Below are positions 9,740 to 20,460 of a DNA stretch of 64,000 bases, piece by piece. This stretch comes from Chionoecetes opilio (lineage: Eukaryota > Arthropoda > Malacostraca > Decapoda > Majidae), in NCBI GenBank assembly GCA_016584305.1, contig JACEEZ010000114.1, forward strand, positions 194,501 through 258,500, given 5' to 3'. Every line of letters starts with the position of its first letter. Position 1 is the first letter of the stretch. The notes under the pieces were generated by a model, which saw only the letters and a list, made by a program, of their open reading frames with translations, ran no database searches and had not been told where the DNA came from. The translations under genes were made by a program, and so were the position numbers.

Positions 9740-10481
9740 CATAAATTAGCATGTCCTGGTGGAATGCCGACGTGAGTTTCGACAGGGGATGCTAGCAGCC
9801 TATGTTGATCGTTTGGCGTTTGACTCAGTGCATATCGTGAGTCACTCTGGGATCTTCTGCAACTTCGCGGGATTCCTGCAAGGACTATTGGTTTGATGAC
9901 TGGTCTGTACGTACTCTGGGACTGAGAGTGCGGTGGAGTGTGGGGGAAGTGTATCCAGCTTCTTTCCTGTGAATACAGGAGTGAGGCAAGGGTGCGTCCT
10001 TGCCCCATCACTTTTCAACACTTGTATGGACTGGGTATTGGGCAAAGTTGTAGATCAAAGTGATTGTGGAGCATCCCTCGGCAACACCAAGATCATTGAT
10101 CTTGTTTTTGCCGATGATGCAGTAATCTTTGCTGGGTCGCTGGAGGTCCTGGTGATGGCTCTCGAGGCGCTGCACTAGGAGGCAAAGCCTTTGGGACTTG
10201 AGGTCTACTGGCTTAAGACCAAGGTCCAGGTGTTTGGAGACTTACTAGATGAAACAGTACAGTCTGTTCATGCGTGCGGCGAGGACATTGAGATCTTGGT
10301 AAGTTTACATACCTTGGTAGCGCAGTCCATAATGACGGCGGGTCACGTAAAGAAGTCATACGGCAGATTGGTATAGCCCACGGTGTTATGGACTCAATCA
10401 GCAGGAGTATTTGGCATTGTCGGTACCTGTGCAGGAGGACAAAGATCTGGATCTTCATTCAAGTCCCTTGTGATCCCTGTC
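9740..10481 (+). pseudogene. Second LINE: reverse transcriptase remnant
   Basis: Plus-strand fragments in order: AFDSVH, SLWDLLQLRGIPARTIGLM, CGGSVSSFFPVNTGVRQGC followed by VLAPSLFN, then IIDLVFADDAVIFAGSLE with FADD near 10106. RT motifs A, B and C are all recognisable, but the frame changes several times before 9930 and after 10178. This LINE type is common in crustacean genomes. It continues after the MITE at 10485-10782. Confidence 0.82.
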
Positions 10482-10484
10482 TTA

Positions 10485-10782
10485 GGCCCGGTTCACACTT
10501 CACGTTTTTGCTGGACGTAGTCTACCTACATCTTGTCATCAGTGACTCACAGTACGTCACAGTGACGTCACTTCCTGCCTGTGTAATGTGAACACAGGCT
10601 CCCCGCGACCACCACATTGCTGGAGCAGTGATGACGTCACTGACCTTGAGACACGCGTCTCAGCTCACATTATTCGGAGCTCCCAATTCTTTCTACGTGG
10701 CTGCAGGAGTGGCGGGGCGACGTCACTGATCGCCACACCCACGTAGACACGGACATCAAATACGTGTAGTGTTAATCCCGCC
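10485..10782. mobile_element. MITE (298 bp) inserted in the second LINE
   Basis: Left end GGCCCGGTTCACACTTCACG and right end ACGTGTAGTGTTAATCCCGC are imperfect inverted repeats. TTA at 10482-10484 and CTA at 10783-10785 look like a 3-bp target duplication with one change. The flanking LINE reads ...VIPVL | LYGCE... across the site. GGCCNGTTCACAC ends with TWA duplications fit PIF/Harbinger-type MITEs. It contains several TGACGTCA-like motifs. No coding capacity. Confidence 0.72.
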
Positions 10783-10785
10783 CTA

Positions 10786-11225
10786 CTCTATGGTTGTGAG
10801 ACATGGACACTAAATAGCGACTTGAAGAGACGAATCGATGCCTTTGGTAATAGTTAAGTGTCATCGCAGAATCGCTGCAATGATTACGTGTGTATCGCTG
10901 AGTTGATTACGTGTTAAATCAGCGATTGCACTGTGAGACTGAATCGAGGCCTATTACCTGCATAGTCCGTCAGCGCCAACTTCGGCTATATGGGCATGTG
11001 GCACGCTACCGTGAAACCGATCCTTCCCACTGAGTTGTATCTGTAAGAGACAATCCGGCGTGGAAGAGGCCAAGGGGGCGCCCACAAGGCTCGTGGCTGG
11101 GGCAAGTTGATGTTTCTTGTCGAGAACTGCTTGGTAGGAGCCTGCATGGGGACTCGCGCGTGGTAACCCCCGGGAGTGGCATCGTAGGGTGGGCGAGGTG
11201 ACGCGCCCCCCGTCGTATGCCCCCA
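10786..11225 (+). pseudogene. Second LINE: C-terminal tail
   Basis: Plus-strand fragments LYGCETWTLNSDLKRRID and AFGN, then frameshifted QRQLRLYGHVAR and WKRPRGRPQGSWLGQVD-like text, ending ATRPPSYAPN near 11222. The terminus ATGATTGATTGAT at 11227 suggests a short TGATTGAT tail as the 3' end, and the same tail ends the minus-strand copies at 41965 and 51000. Decayed by several indels. Confidence 0.75.
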
Positions 11226-11240
11226 ATGATTGATTGATAA

Positions 11241-11440
11241 ATTAGCATTAACTAAATAAATAACATCATAAATCGGGAAATTTTTCCCCGATTGATGTAA
11301 ATTTTTTGCTTATATATTTCATTTTCTGATAAATGATTAGCACCATGAATAATTTGCGTTAACTAAATAAATAACATCATCAATCTGGAAAAATTACCCA
11401 ATTGATGATGTTATTTATTTAGTTAACGCTAATTTATGAT
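11241..11440. repeat. Hairpin-forming repeat with perfect 29-bp arms
   Basis: Arms 11356-11384 (GCGTTAACTAAATAAATAAC...) and 11401-11429 are exact reverse complements with a 16-nt loop. An additional partial copy of the arm (TTAACTAAATAAATAACATC) lies at 11248. The block could be a small fold-back element. A degraded version appears around 18100-18310. Confidence 0.85.
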
Positions 11441-11689
11441 TAGATTTTAAGTTATGGTTGATATTAAGGAAGTTTGCCTTCATTTAAAAAATTTTAGATT
11501 TTTTTACTTTTTGATATATATGTCTGTACAGATCATCCACACCTGTGGACGATCCTTACAATTTTAGAATGTTGCTTCTCTTGCTATCTTCTACCGTTAT
11601 TTTCATGCTCATTGCTCTCCTGAACCTGCTAACTGCATGCCTCCCCCCCTCCCGCGGCCTCGCTGCACAAGACTTTCTGCTCTTCTCAT
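11441..11689. other. AT-rich spacer, no feature seen
   Basis: No open frame, splice signal or repeat unit is evident between the hairpin and the LINE tail. Confidence 0.4.
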
Positions 11690-11990
11690 CCCTATTCTGT
11701 CCATCTTCCTAATGCAAGAGTTAATCAGTATCTTTATTCTTTCATCCCTTTCACTGTAAACTCTGGAACTCTCTTCCTGCTTCTTTTTTTTCCACCTTCC
11801 TACGACTTAAATCTTTTCAAGAGAAGAGTGACAAGACACCTCCCGAACTAAATTGGCCCACCCCCCTTTCTTTATTCTCTTAATATCTTCTTTATAGGGA
11901 CTGGCAACTTACCGGGCTTTGTGTTACCTGTTTTTATTTGTGCCCTTGGCCAGTCCTTTGTGATGTAAAAAAAAAAGAAAAAAAAAAAGC
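11690..11990 (+). pseudogene. LINE 3' end with A-rich tail
   Basis: Reads CKLWNSLPASFF near 11754-11790 and then SYDLNLFKRRVTRHLP near 11799-11845. This is the ...LWNSLP...F...L..FK..V..H tail of arthropod LINE RTs. It is followed by a short 3' UTR (TGCCCTTGGCCAGTCC) and an A-rich tail at 11967-11988. The same family appears in reverse at 38775-39930 and 47805-48940. Confidence 0.75.
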
Positions 11991-12244
11991 TTAACACGAC
12001 ATTCTACAAAACTTCACTGTTTATCATATCATCATTTAGAAACATGATGATGGACGTTATTTAATATATTTTTTATTTCGCGTTATATGATATTACTCTG
12101 AAAATGGTCATAGTTAAAACCATAACTGTTAAAGTATCTACTAATTATTATTTTTAAAGGATTATGATATAGGAATAAATCAAGTCTATGAACCCTAGTA
12201 TATTCCTGCCACTGCCACTGTTTTTCATGTGGTAGGAGTGTTAG
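11991..12244. other. AT-rich intron-like sequence
   Basis: No ORF. It ends in a T-rich stretch and TTCATGTGGTAG...GTGTTAG, compatible with a splice acceptor for the exon that follows. Confidence 0.45.
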
Positions 12245-12448
12245 AAGATAGAAGTACTGCGTATGCTGCAGAAGGAGAAGGAGGACGAGGATAGAAGAGC
12301 CAAGGTAGTGGAGGAGGCGAGGAAGGTCACCATAGCAGAGGACACAAAAGTTTGCCTCCCGCCACCTGTCTGCGAGTGTGTGCCGGCAAGGATCTCCGCG
12401 GCCTCCGGGTGAAAGTGTACGGCTGGGTGCACCGCCTGAGGAGACAGG
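12245..12448 (+). CDS. NARS1: Exon of cytosolic asparaginyl-tRNA synthetase
   Basis: Translates to VLRMLQKEKEDEDRRAKVVE, EARKVTIAEDTK, then (one frame over) LPPATCLRVCAGK and DLRGLRVKVYGWVHRLRRQG. The RVKVYGWVHRLRRQG block is the hallmark start of the anticodon-binding OB fold of eukaryotic AsnRS, preceded by the charged helix EA+KV.I.ED. AsnRS charges tRNA-Asn in the cytosol. The acceptor is probably the TTAG at 12241-12244; the donor is G|GTGAGG at 12448-12450, leaving phase 1. The frameshift lies at an A run near 12346-12350: the second copy near 19260 has one more A, which restores the frame, so it is a sequencing error rather than mutation. Other exons are not visible in this window. Confidence 0.85.
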
Positions 12449-13190
12449 GTGAGGCAGGGAGATAGGCAGATGAGGCTGGGAGAGAGAGAGGCAGACAGAC
12501 AGACAGAGTGAGGCTGGGAGAGAGAGACAGACAGACAGGGTGAGGCTGGGAGAGAGAGAGGCAGACAGACAGACAGAGTGAGGCTGGGAGAGAGAGACAG
12601 ACAGACAGGGTGAGGCTGGGAGAGACAGACAGACGGGTGAGGCTGGGAGAGACAGACAGACAGACAGGGTGAGGCTGGGAGAGAGAGACAGACAGACAGG
12701 GTGAGCTGGGAGAGAGAGAGACAGACAGACAGGGTGAGGCTGGGAGAGAGGGAAAGACTGGGAGACAGGGTGAGGCTGGAGAGAGAGACAGAGACAGGGT
12801 GAGGCTGGGAGAGATATACAGACAGGGTGAGGCTGGGAGAGAGACAGACAGACAGGGTGAGGCTGGGATTGTCAGACAGACAGGGTGAGGCTGAAAGACA
12901 GGGTGAGGCTGGGAGACAGAGAGGCAGACAGACAGGGTGAGGCTGGGAGACAGAGACAGACAGACAGGATGAGGCTGGGAGAGAGACAGACAGACAGGGT
13001 GAGGCTGGGAAGAGACAGACAGACAGGGTGAGGCTGGATTGTCAGACAGACAGGGTGAGGCTGGGAGACAGAGAGGCAGACAGACAGGTGGAGGCTGGGG
13101 AGACGGACAGACAGACAGACAGGCAAAGAGGGTAGACAAAAGAATCAAGATAAACAGACAGGTGAGGCTGGAGACAGGGACAGACACGCA
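12449..13190. repeat. GTGAGGCTGGGAGAGAGACAGACAGACAG minisatellite in an intron
   Basis: More than twenty imperfect ~30-bp units with core GTGAGGCTGGGAGAGA and a variable number of GACA. The array starts at the splice donor of the AsnRS exon, and each unit begins GTGAGG, repeating the donor sequence. Long Pro/Ser/Leu ORFs on the minus strand (SQPHPVCLS repeats) are by-products. Confidence 0.92.
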
Positions 13191-13496
13191 GGATGTCAAT
13201 TTTCCGCAGATTCGCGGATTTCCGAGTATTTTATTGCCAGCTGGGTCATTTCTGTGAATCGTGTAGATTCGGGTGAAAAATTTAGGGGGAAGGGGGAGGA
13301 GTTTACATAGTTGGCTAGCCACAGCCCGAACCTGACCCTGGCCACTGATCCAGCACAGACCATAAAACATTTTTTGCTGCCTAGCGGAAGTTAATACTAG
13401 CTGCCGATATCTCCTGACTCCACTGCTACAAGTTTGCTCAGGAGGCAGTATGTTGGGGGTGGAATACAGCACCCACAGCCAGATGTTGGGGTGGTT
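13191..13496. other. Intron-like sequence to the duplication breakpoint
   Basis: No feature beyond a G-rich stretch near 13290. At 13496/13497 the sequence jumps back to the content of 6858, the junction of the 6.64-kb repeat. Confidence 0.5.
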
Positions 13497-14684
13497 CCAA
13501 GTCTTTTATATTATTTTTTTGGGTTTTTGGGGATATGTTGGGGGGTTTTTAAACTTTTTTAATGTATTCTTCCCAGTTTTCCTTTTTGAAGTTTGTGAAG
13601 GGTAATTTTTATTGAATTTTCATCTTGAAATTTCTGTTGTTTGCCCACTGTTATTTGGGAATTTTAATTTTTCCCAGCATTTTGGGTTTTCAAAAAGGTC
13701 GGAAATTTCTTTTTTTTTTTTCGTCTATTTTCATGTTTATAAAATTGGGGTCTGTACTTAGTTTTACTAAAGCTGATCTTTGCACTTTGTATCCCCATTT
13801 TGACATTTTGTCATCCCCTAAACCATTCCTGTTCCTTTTGGATAGTATAGCCCTTTTTCTTCTAACCAATCTCTATTGTGTTTTTTTTCCCCCCCATTTT
13901 ATTCAGCGGTTGGGGGTCCTAAGAACCCAAGATGCCCTGTTAAAGTAAACCTAGGATTATCACATTTTTTTATGGTTCTTTTTTGCAAAAATCTAAAATT
14001 TTTTCCTTCTTAAATTATTCACATTCTCTGGGCTTTTGTGCATAAAAAAATAAAACTAGAAACGAGGCCCCGTCCATTGCTCCTATCTTAAATTCCCCCA
14101 TGTAATACTTTTTTTGCCCCTTGTCGTCATTTTTTCCATTTTGCGAATCTTTTCTATAGCCAATTTCAAACCCCCTTTTTTTATCATTCATCTCTCTATG
14201 GGAAAGCTTAGGGTCCTAAAATTATTTTTGAAAAATCTATTTTGCTGAAAATTTTCTTGGTTTCTGTAAGCCTAAAATATCGTATTTGTGTTTATATTTT
14301 TTCTAATTAAAAATTTTTTTAAAAGTTTGTTAAACCCTTGTACATTTTAGTAGTATCCCCATTGTATTAATTTTTTTGTACTTGTAAAATTTTTTCCTGG
14401 CGAAATTTGGGTCGGCCCCCTCTCTTTTTCTGAAGCTTTCCTTTCCTGTAATAAATATACCCAAAAAAAAAAAAAATTCCCTCCTTGGTCTCGTTTTCCC
14501 CTTTAAAAAAAAATTTCCTTTTCTAAGCTGGAAAAAGCTTTTTTTCCCTCTGTGACTTTGTCATTTACTTGATTAGATATGGATTTTTATGTCTTCATCT
14601 CTGGTCCATCCCTCATTTTTTTACCTTTTTTTAAAGTACTAAATTTTACGGGGAAGTCTCTCGGGTTTAACTAAGGACTGGTCT

Positions 14685-14880
14685 GTCCTTCCTCTTTTTG
14701 GGGTTTTTCCTATCCCCTTGTCTTTTTTGATTACCCCATCTCTCACCTTCCGGGAAACCTCTGTGAAATCTTGGTGAAAGTCTCCACATCATTAAGATCT
14801 TCACAGAGGTCCTGGAGGTGAAGATGTTGTAATCCCCGAGACAAAAAACTGGGAAACCCCAAAAACCAAAAGGAAAGGTC
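14685..14880. repeat. Degraded copy of the fold-back repeat, loop inverted
   Basis: The arms correspond to those at 7981-8165. The 21-nt loop at 14773-14793 reads GGTGAAAGTCTCCACATCAT, the reverse complement of the loop at 8063-8083 apart from one base. Confidence 0.85.
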
Positions 14881-17800
14881 TGGGCCTAGTCCCCGGAAAA
14901 CCCCTTTTTAAATGGGGTTTTTGGTCTTGGTCTGGGTTTTAAATGTGGTTTTGGGTTTTTGATTTTTGGGTCTCAAAAAGTTTCCCCGGGTCCCCGGATT
15001 TTTGGCTCGAGCCCGGGAAATTAAAAGTGCATCGGGGGGCGGGGGGGGGGGTGGGAAATTTTTATTATCATACCCGGAGAAAATCTGGCGGGTTTCAATT
15101 CAAGGGGCGCCCATAGGGCTTTTTACTGTCTTAGATACTGCCTGATTTACCCTCAAACGGTGATGTCCCATGAGCTGAGCCCTGGGGAAGCGCTGATAAA
15201 TGGTGCGAGCCCGAGAGAACATCATGACGTGGCCCATTCTCGCAGTGATAATCTCCTTTTGGCACCACGCATGTTTACAGCCTGTTTCATCCCGGTATTT
15301 CATATATGTGTAGGCCTATCAATCCCCGAAACCCTTCTTTAACAAATACCCCCAATGGGTTTAAAGCTACTCGCTTGAAAAACGTAACCAAAAAAATTGG
15401 GCTTTTTTCCCTTTGGGTTTGTTTCTTTTAAATTCCCCAACGAAGCAATAAAACCCGAAATTTTGGGAACCTAGAGGGGGTTTAGTTGTTCCCATATATT
15501 AAATTTTTTAAATATTTTTCCTCTTATACTTTCCCCTTTAAAACCCCCCTTCAAACCAAAACCCTCTTGTCGTTACCCCGAGAAACTCTGGCAGCAGGGT
15601 TGTCAGGTCCCAAAAACCCACAAAATATACTTTTGGCACTCATTTTTTACTTTTTTGGGGCTTTTTTAAATTTTTTAAAATCATAAAAATTAAAATTTAA
15701 ACTTGAAAAAATATTTCGGGGCAAATTAAAAAATTTGTTGAGAAATTTCTGGCAAGAAATACAAAAATTTGGGAAAGGACCTGGCAACCCAAAATAGTCA
15801 ATTTATAAAAAAATTTTTAAATTAGGGCCGGGTTCTTGGTTTTGGGTCTATTCGGAGGGTCTGGTCTTGATTTTTGGGGTTTTGGGGTTCTGGGAGGGCT
15901 GGTTTTTGGCCCTCGGGAAGGTCTGGTCTTGGTCTTGGTCTCAAAGGGTCGGGCCCTTTATCTTGTGTTGGCCCCTCAGGGTCTGGTCTTGACTACAACC
16001 TGATGTGTGGGCAAACGGTGTGAAAATTAAAAAATTTACCCCTGTGTATAAAATGTATTATGTATTATGTTTAGAGTTTGTTTTTGGGTAGATTTTTATT
16101 ATTTTACAGGGGTGGGTGTGTGTGTTGTGTTTTTTAAAAAGGCCCCTTTGGGCACTGACTTCACATCTAAGGGGCTTCACCCAAAATTGCCGTCCATCGG
16201 CCTCTGTTTTTCTGGGTGGGGCCAACCAGTTTGGTGGGCGAGGTTTAAGATGTCGACAAATTGGAAATTTTTCCCCCCCCCAAAAATAAAATTTTTTTTT
16301 CGTAAAAAATGATATACTGTTACCTTCGTAAATGTTTTTTTTCTATAATATTATCAAAAAAAAAATGGTAAAACACACAAAGAATGCCATTATAAGACTC
16401 GAGAAATATCCCTTAACTTATTTTCATTTAAAACCTCTCGCCATTTAAAATTTTGCGAAAAAAATTTAAAACATGGATCATATCAAAGAAGGGAATTTTT
16501 TATTAGCTTTCCATTGATATTTTTTCGTTTTCTGATAAATGAATTAGAAACCATGCATAAATTAAGCATTTTTCCTGGGGGAATGCCGACGTGAGTTTCG
16601 ACAGGGGATGCTACCCCTATGTTATCTTTTGGGGCGTTTAAACCCCTTGAAAATATCGTGAGTCCTTTTGGGTCGCTTGAAACTTCCGCGGGATTCCTGC
16701 AAGGACTATTGGTTTTTGATGGTCTGTACGTACTCTGGGACTGATAGTGGGGTTGGAGGGGGGGGAAGGTTCCAGCTTCTTTCCTGTGTACGGGAGTAAA
16801 GGCAAGGGGGGCGCCCCTTTCCCCCATCACTTTTAAAACCTTGTTGGACTGGGTTTGGGAAAAGGGGTTGTAGATCAAAGTGATTGGGGAGCATCCCTCG
16901 GCAAAAAACCCAAGACCCTTTGATCTTGTTTTTGCCGATTTTCAGAAATCTTTGCTGGGTCGCTGGAGGTCCTGGTGAGGGCTCTGGGAGGCGCTGCACG
17001 GGAGGCAAAGCCTTTGGGATTTGAGGTTTTCTGGCTTAAGCCCAAAGGTCCGGGTTTTTGGAGATTTACTAGATGAAACAAAACAGCCCCTTTTCTTTGC
17101 GTGCGGCGGGGGAACATTAAATTTCTTGGTAATTTTTAAAACCCTTTGGGTACCCCGTCCAAAATGACGGGGGGTTCACTAAAAAAAGTCAAAACGGCAG
17201 TTTTGGTATGGGCCCACGGTGTTATGGCCCCTCAATCACCGGAGTTTTTTTGGAAATTGTCGGTACCTGTGCAGGGGAAAAAGATCTGGTCTTCTTTCCC
17301 AAGCCCCCTTGTGTCCCTGTTTTGGGGCCCGGTTCACCCCTTCACGTTTTTTGTTTGGACGTAGTCTACCTACTCTTTTTCATCATTACTCACAGTACTT
17401 CACAGGGGACTTCACTTCCTGCCTGGGGTAATGTGAAACAGGCCCCCGCGACCCACTTTGCTGGGGGCCGTGATGACGTCACTGCCCTTTGAAACACGCC
17501 CTAAAGCTCACATTATTCGGACCCTCCCAATTCTTTTTTTTTACGTGGCTGCGGGATTTGGCGGGGCGACGTCACTGTCGCCACCCCCACGTAGACACGG
17601 AAAATCAAATAGTGTAGTGTTAATCCCCCCCTACTCTAGGGGTTTGAGACATGGACACAAAATGGGCGACTTGAAGAGACAAATCGATCCCTTTGGAAAT
17701 TTATTTTAAGTGTCTTTCGCAAAATCGTGCAATGATTACGGGTGTACCCGCGAGTTGATTACTGTTAAATCACGATTGCACTGTGAACTAAATCGGGGCC

Positions 17801-19170
17801 CTTTTACCTGCAAGTCCGTCAGCCCCAAAACTTCGGCTTAGGGGCATGGGGCACGCAAACCCGTAAAACCAAATCCTTCCCACTGATTTGTATCTTTTAA
17901 GAGAAAATCCGGCGGGGAAGAGGCCAAGGGGGCGCCCACAAGGCTCGGGGTGGGGAAATTTTGATTTTTTCTTGTAAAAAACTGTTTGGGTTAGGAGCCT
18001 AAAGGGGGAAATCGCGCGTGGAAACCCCCCGGGGAGTGGCATCGGGGGGTGGGCGAGGTGACGCCCCCCCCGTCGTATCCCCCCCAATGATTGATTAAAT
18101 AAATTGCTTTAAAACAAATAAAAAACATCATAAATGGGGGGAAAATTTTTCCCGATTGATGTAAATTTTTTGCTTATGAATTTCTTTTTTCGGGAAAAAT
18201 AAATTAGCCCTTTGAAAAAATTTTGCTTTAAAACAAAATAATAACATCATAAATCGGGAAAAATTTTTTACCCAATTGATGATGTTATTTATTTATTTAA
18301 CCTTTTTTTATAAATTAGTTTTTAAGTTAGGGTTTGTTTTAAAAGGAATTTTTTGCCTTCTTTTTAAAAATTTTTAAAGGTTTTTTTTATTTTTTTAAAT
18401 TTAGGGCTGTACAATCATCCACACCTTTGGCCAAATCCTTACAATTTTAGAATGTTGCTTCTCTTGCTATCTTTTTTTTCCCGTTATTTTCATGCTAAAA
18501 TTGCTCCCCCTGAACCTGTAATTTTGCATCCCTCCCCCCCCCCCGGGCGGCCTCGCTGCACAAACTTTCTCCCTCTTTTTCCTTTTCCCTATTCTGTCCA
18601 TTTTTCCAAATGCAAATTTTAATCAGGTATTTTTTATTCTTTCATCCCTTTCACTGAAAAAACCTGGAACTCTTTTCCCTTTCTTCTATTTTTCCACCTT
18701 CCTACGATTAAATTTTTTTCAAGAGAAGAGGGGAAAAAAAAAGAAAACCTCCCGAACAAAAATTGGCCCCCCCCCCTTTTTCTTTTTTCTCTTAATTTTT
18801 TCTTTATAGGGACTGGCAACTTCCGGGGGCTTTGTGTTACCTGTTTTTTTTTTGTCCCCTTTGGGCCCCAGTCCTTTGTGATTTTAAAAAAAAAAAAAAA
18901 AAAAAAAAGTTTTAAACACGACATTCTAAAAAACTTCACTTTTATCTTCATCATTTAGAAACTTGGATGATGGACGTTATTTAAATATTTTTTTATTTCG
19001 CTTTAATGATTTACCCCTAAAAATGGTCATGTTAAAACCATAACTTTTAAAAGTATCTACAATTTTTATTTTTTAAAGGATTATGATAAAAGGAAAATAA
19101 AGTCTATAAACCCCTAGTATATTCCCTTTGCCCCGGGCCCACGGGTTTTTTTCCATGTGGTAGGAGTGTT

Positions 19171-19375
19171 GGGAAGATGAAGTACCTTATTTTGCGAAGG
19201 AGAAGGAGGACGAGGATAAGAAGAGCCAAAGGGTAGTGGAGGGGCAGGAAGGTAAACCATAGCAAGGACAAAAAGTTTCCCTCCCCCCAAACCTGTCTGC
19301 GAGTGTGTGCCGGAAGGATCCCCCGGGGCCTCCGGGTGAAAGTGAAACGGCGGGTGCACCGCCTGAGGAACGGGG
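19171..19375 (+). pseudogene. NARS1: Error-rich second copy of the AsnRS exon
   Basis: Matches 12245-12448 with many indels (GCCTCCGGGTGAAAGTGAAACG, GTGCACCGCCTGAGGAACG). It contains five A residues (ACAAAAAGTTT) where the first copy has four, giving the correct AsnRS frame at that point. Read as the same locus assembled twice. Confidence 0.7.
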
Positions 19376-20460
19376 TGAGGCGGGGAGATAGGCAGGTTTA
19401 GGCGGGGAGAGAAAAGGGGGCAGACAGCCCAGACAGAGTGAGGCGGGGGAGAGAGAAAACAGACCAACGGGTTTTGAGGCTGGGGGGAGAGAGGGGGCAG
19501 ACAAAGACAATGAGGCTGGGAGAGAGAGCCCGGGACAGACGGGGTGGGCCCTGGGAGAGACAGACAAAACGGGTGAGGCTGGGGAGACAGACAACAGACG
19601 GGGGAGGCGGGGAGAGAGAGACAGACAGACAGGGTGGGGCTGGGAGAGAGAGAACAGACAGACAGGTGAGGCTGGGGAAGGGAAAGATTTGGGAGACAGG
19701 GTGAGGCTGGAGAGGAGACGAGACAGGGGGAGGGCGGGGAGAGATTACAGACAGGGTGGGGGCTGGGAGAGAGACAGACAAAACAGGGTGGAGGCTGGGT
19801 TTGTCAACAGCAGGGTGAGGCGGGAAAGCCCAGGGTGGCTGGGAGACAGAGAGGCAACAGACAGGGTGAGGCGGGGAGACAGAGCCCAGACAGACAGGAT
19901 GAGGCTGGGAGAGAGACAGACAGACGGGTGGGGCCCGGGAGAAGGACAGACAGACGGGGGTTGAGGCGGGGATTGTCAACAACAAAGGGTGGGGCTGGGA
20001 GACAGAGAGGCAAAAAAACAGACGGGGTGAGGTTTGGGGGAAAACGACGACAGACAGACAGGCAAGAGGGTAGACAAAAAAATAAAGATAAACAGCCCGG
20101 TGAGGTTTGGAGACGGGGACAGACACCAGGAATGTAAATTTTTTTTCCGCAGATTCGGGGATTTCCGAGTATTTTATTGCCACTGGGCCCCATTTCTTTT
20201 AAATCGTGTAGATTGGGGAAAAAAATTTGGGGGGAAGGGGGGGATTTTTACATATTTGGCTACCCCAGCGCCAAACCCCTGACCCGGGCCACGGATCCGC
20301 ACAGCCCAAAAAACTTTTTTTTGGCTGCCTAGGGGGAAAGTTAATACTAGGCTGCCGATATCTCCTGACTCCCCTGCTAAAAATTTTCCCTAAAGGGGGC
20401 CCAAGTATTTTGGGGGGGGTGGAATAAAGCACCCCACACCCAAAGATGTTGGGGGGGGGT

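Larger units (their letters stand above)
13497..20460. repeat. Error-rich second copy of 6858-13496 (offset ~6,639 bp)
   Basis: Feature for feature this repeats the preceding segment: LINE endonuclease (13497-14700), fold-back repeat (14685-14880), GTCT minisatellites (about 14880-15010 and 15840-15990), second LINE (16560-17320 and 17633-18085) with its MITE, hairpin block (18100-18310), LINE tail (18560-18910), AsnRS exon (19171-19375) and minisatellite (19376-20110). Differences are overwhelmingly inflated homopolymers and bases changed to match a neighbour (e.g. CTCCTTGCACTG becoming CCCCTTTGGGCACTG). That is the pattern of poorly corrected reads at a contig end, not of neutral decay. It is probably a mis-joined overlap. 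Confidence 0.85.

Noticed and set aside
12327..13472. 381-codon minus-strand ORF rich in SQPHPVCLS repeats
   Set aside because: It is the translation of the GTGAGGCTGGGAGAGA minisatellite on the wrong strand. The plus strand carries the AsnRS exon and its donor.
19398..20183. 261-codon Pro/Ser/Leu ORF
   Set aside because: Same minisatellite in the error-rich second copy.
6858..20460. True recent segmental duplication
   Set aside because: Recent copies should be nearly identical and ancient ones should show mutation without homopolymer bias; the observed error spectrum fits neither. Kept as an assembly hypothesis.
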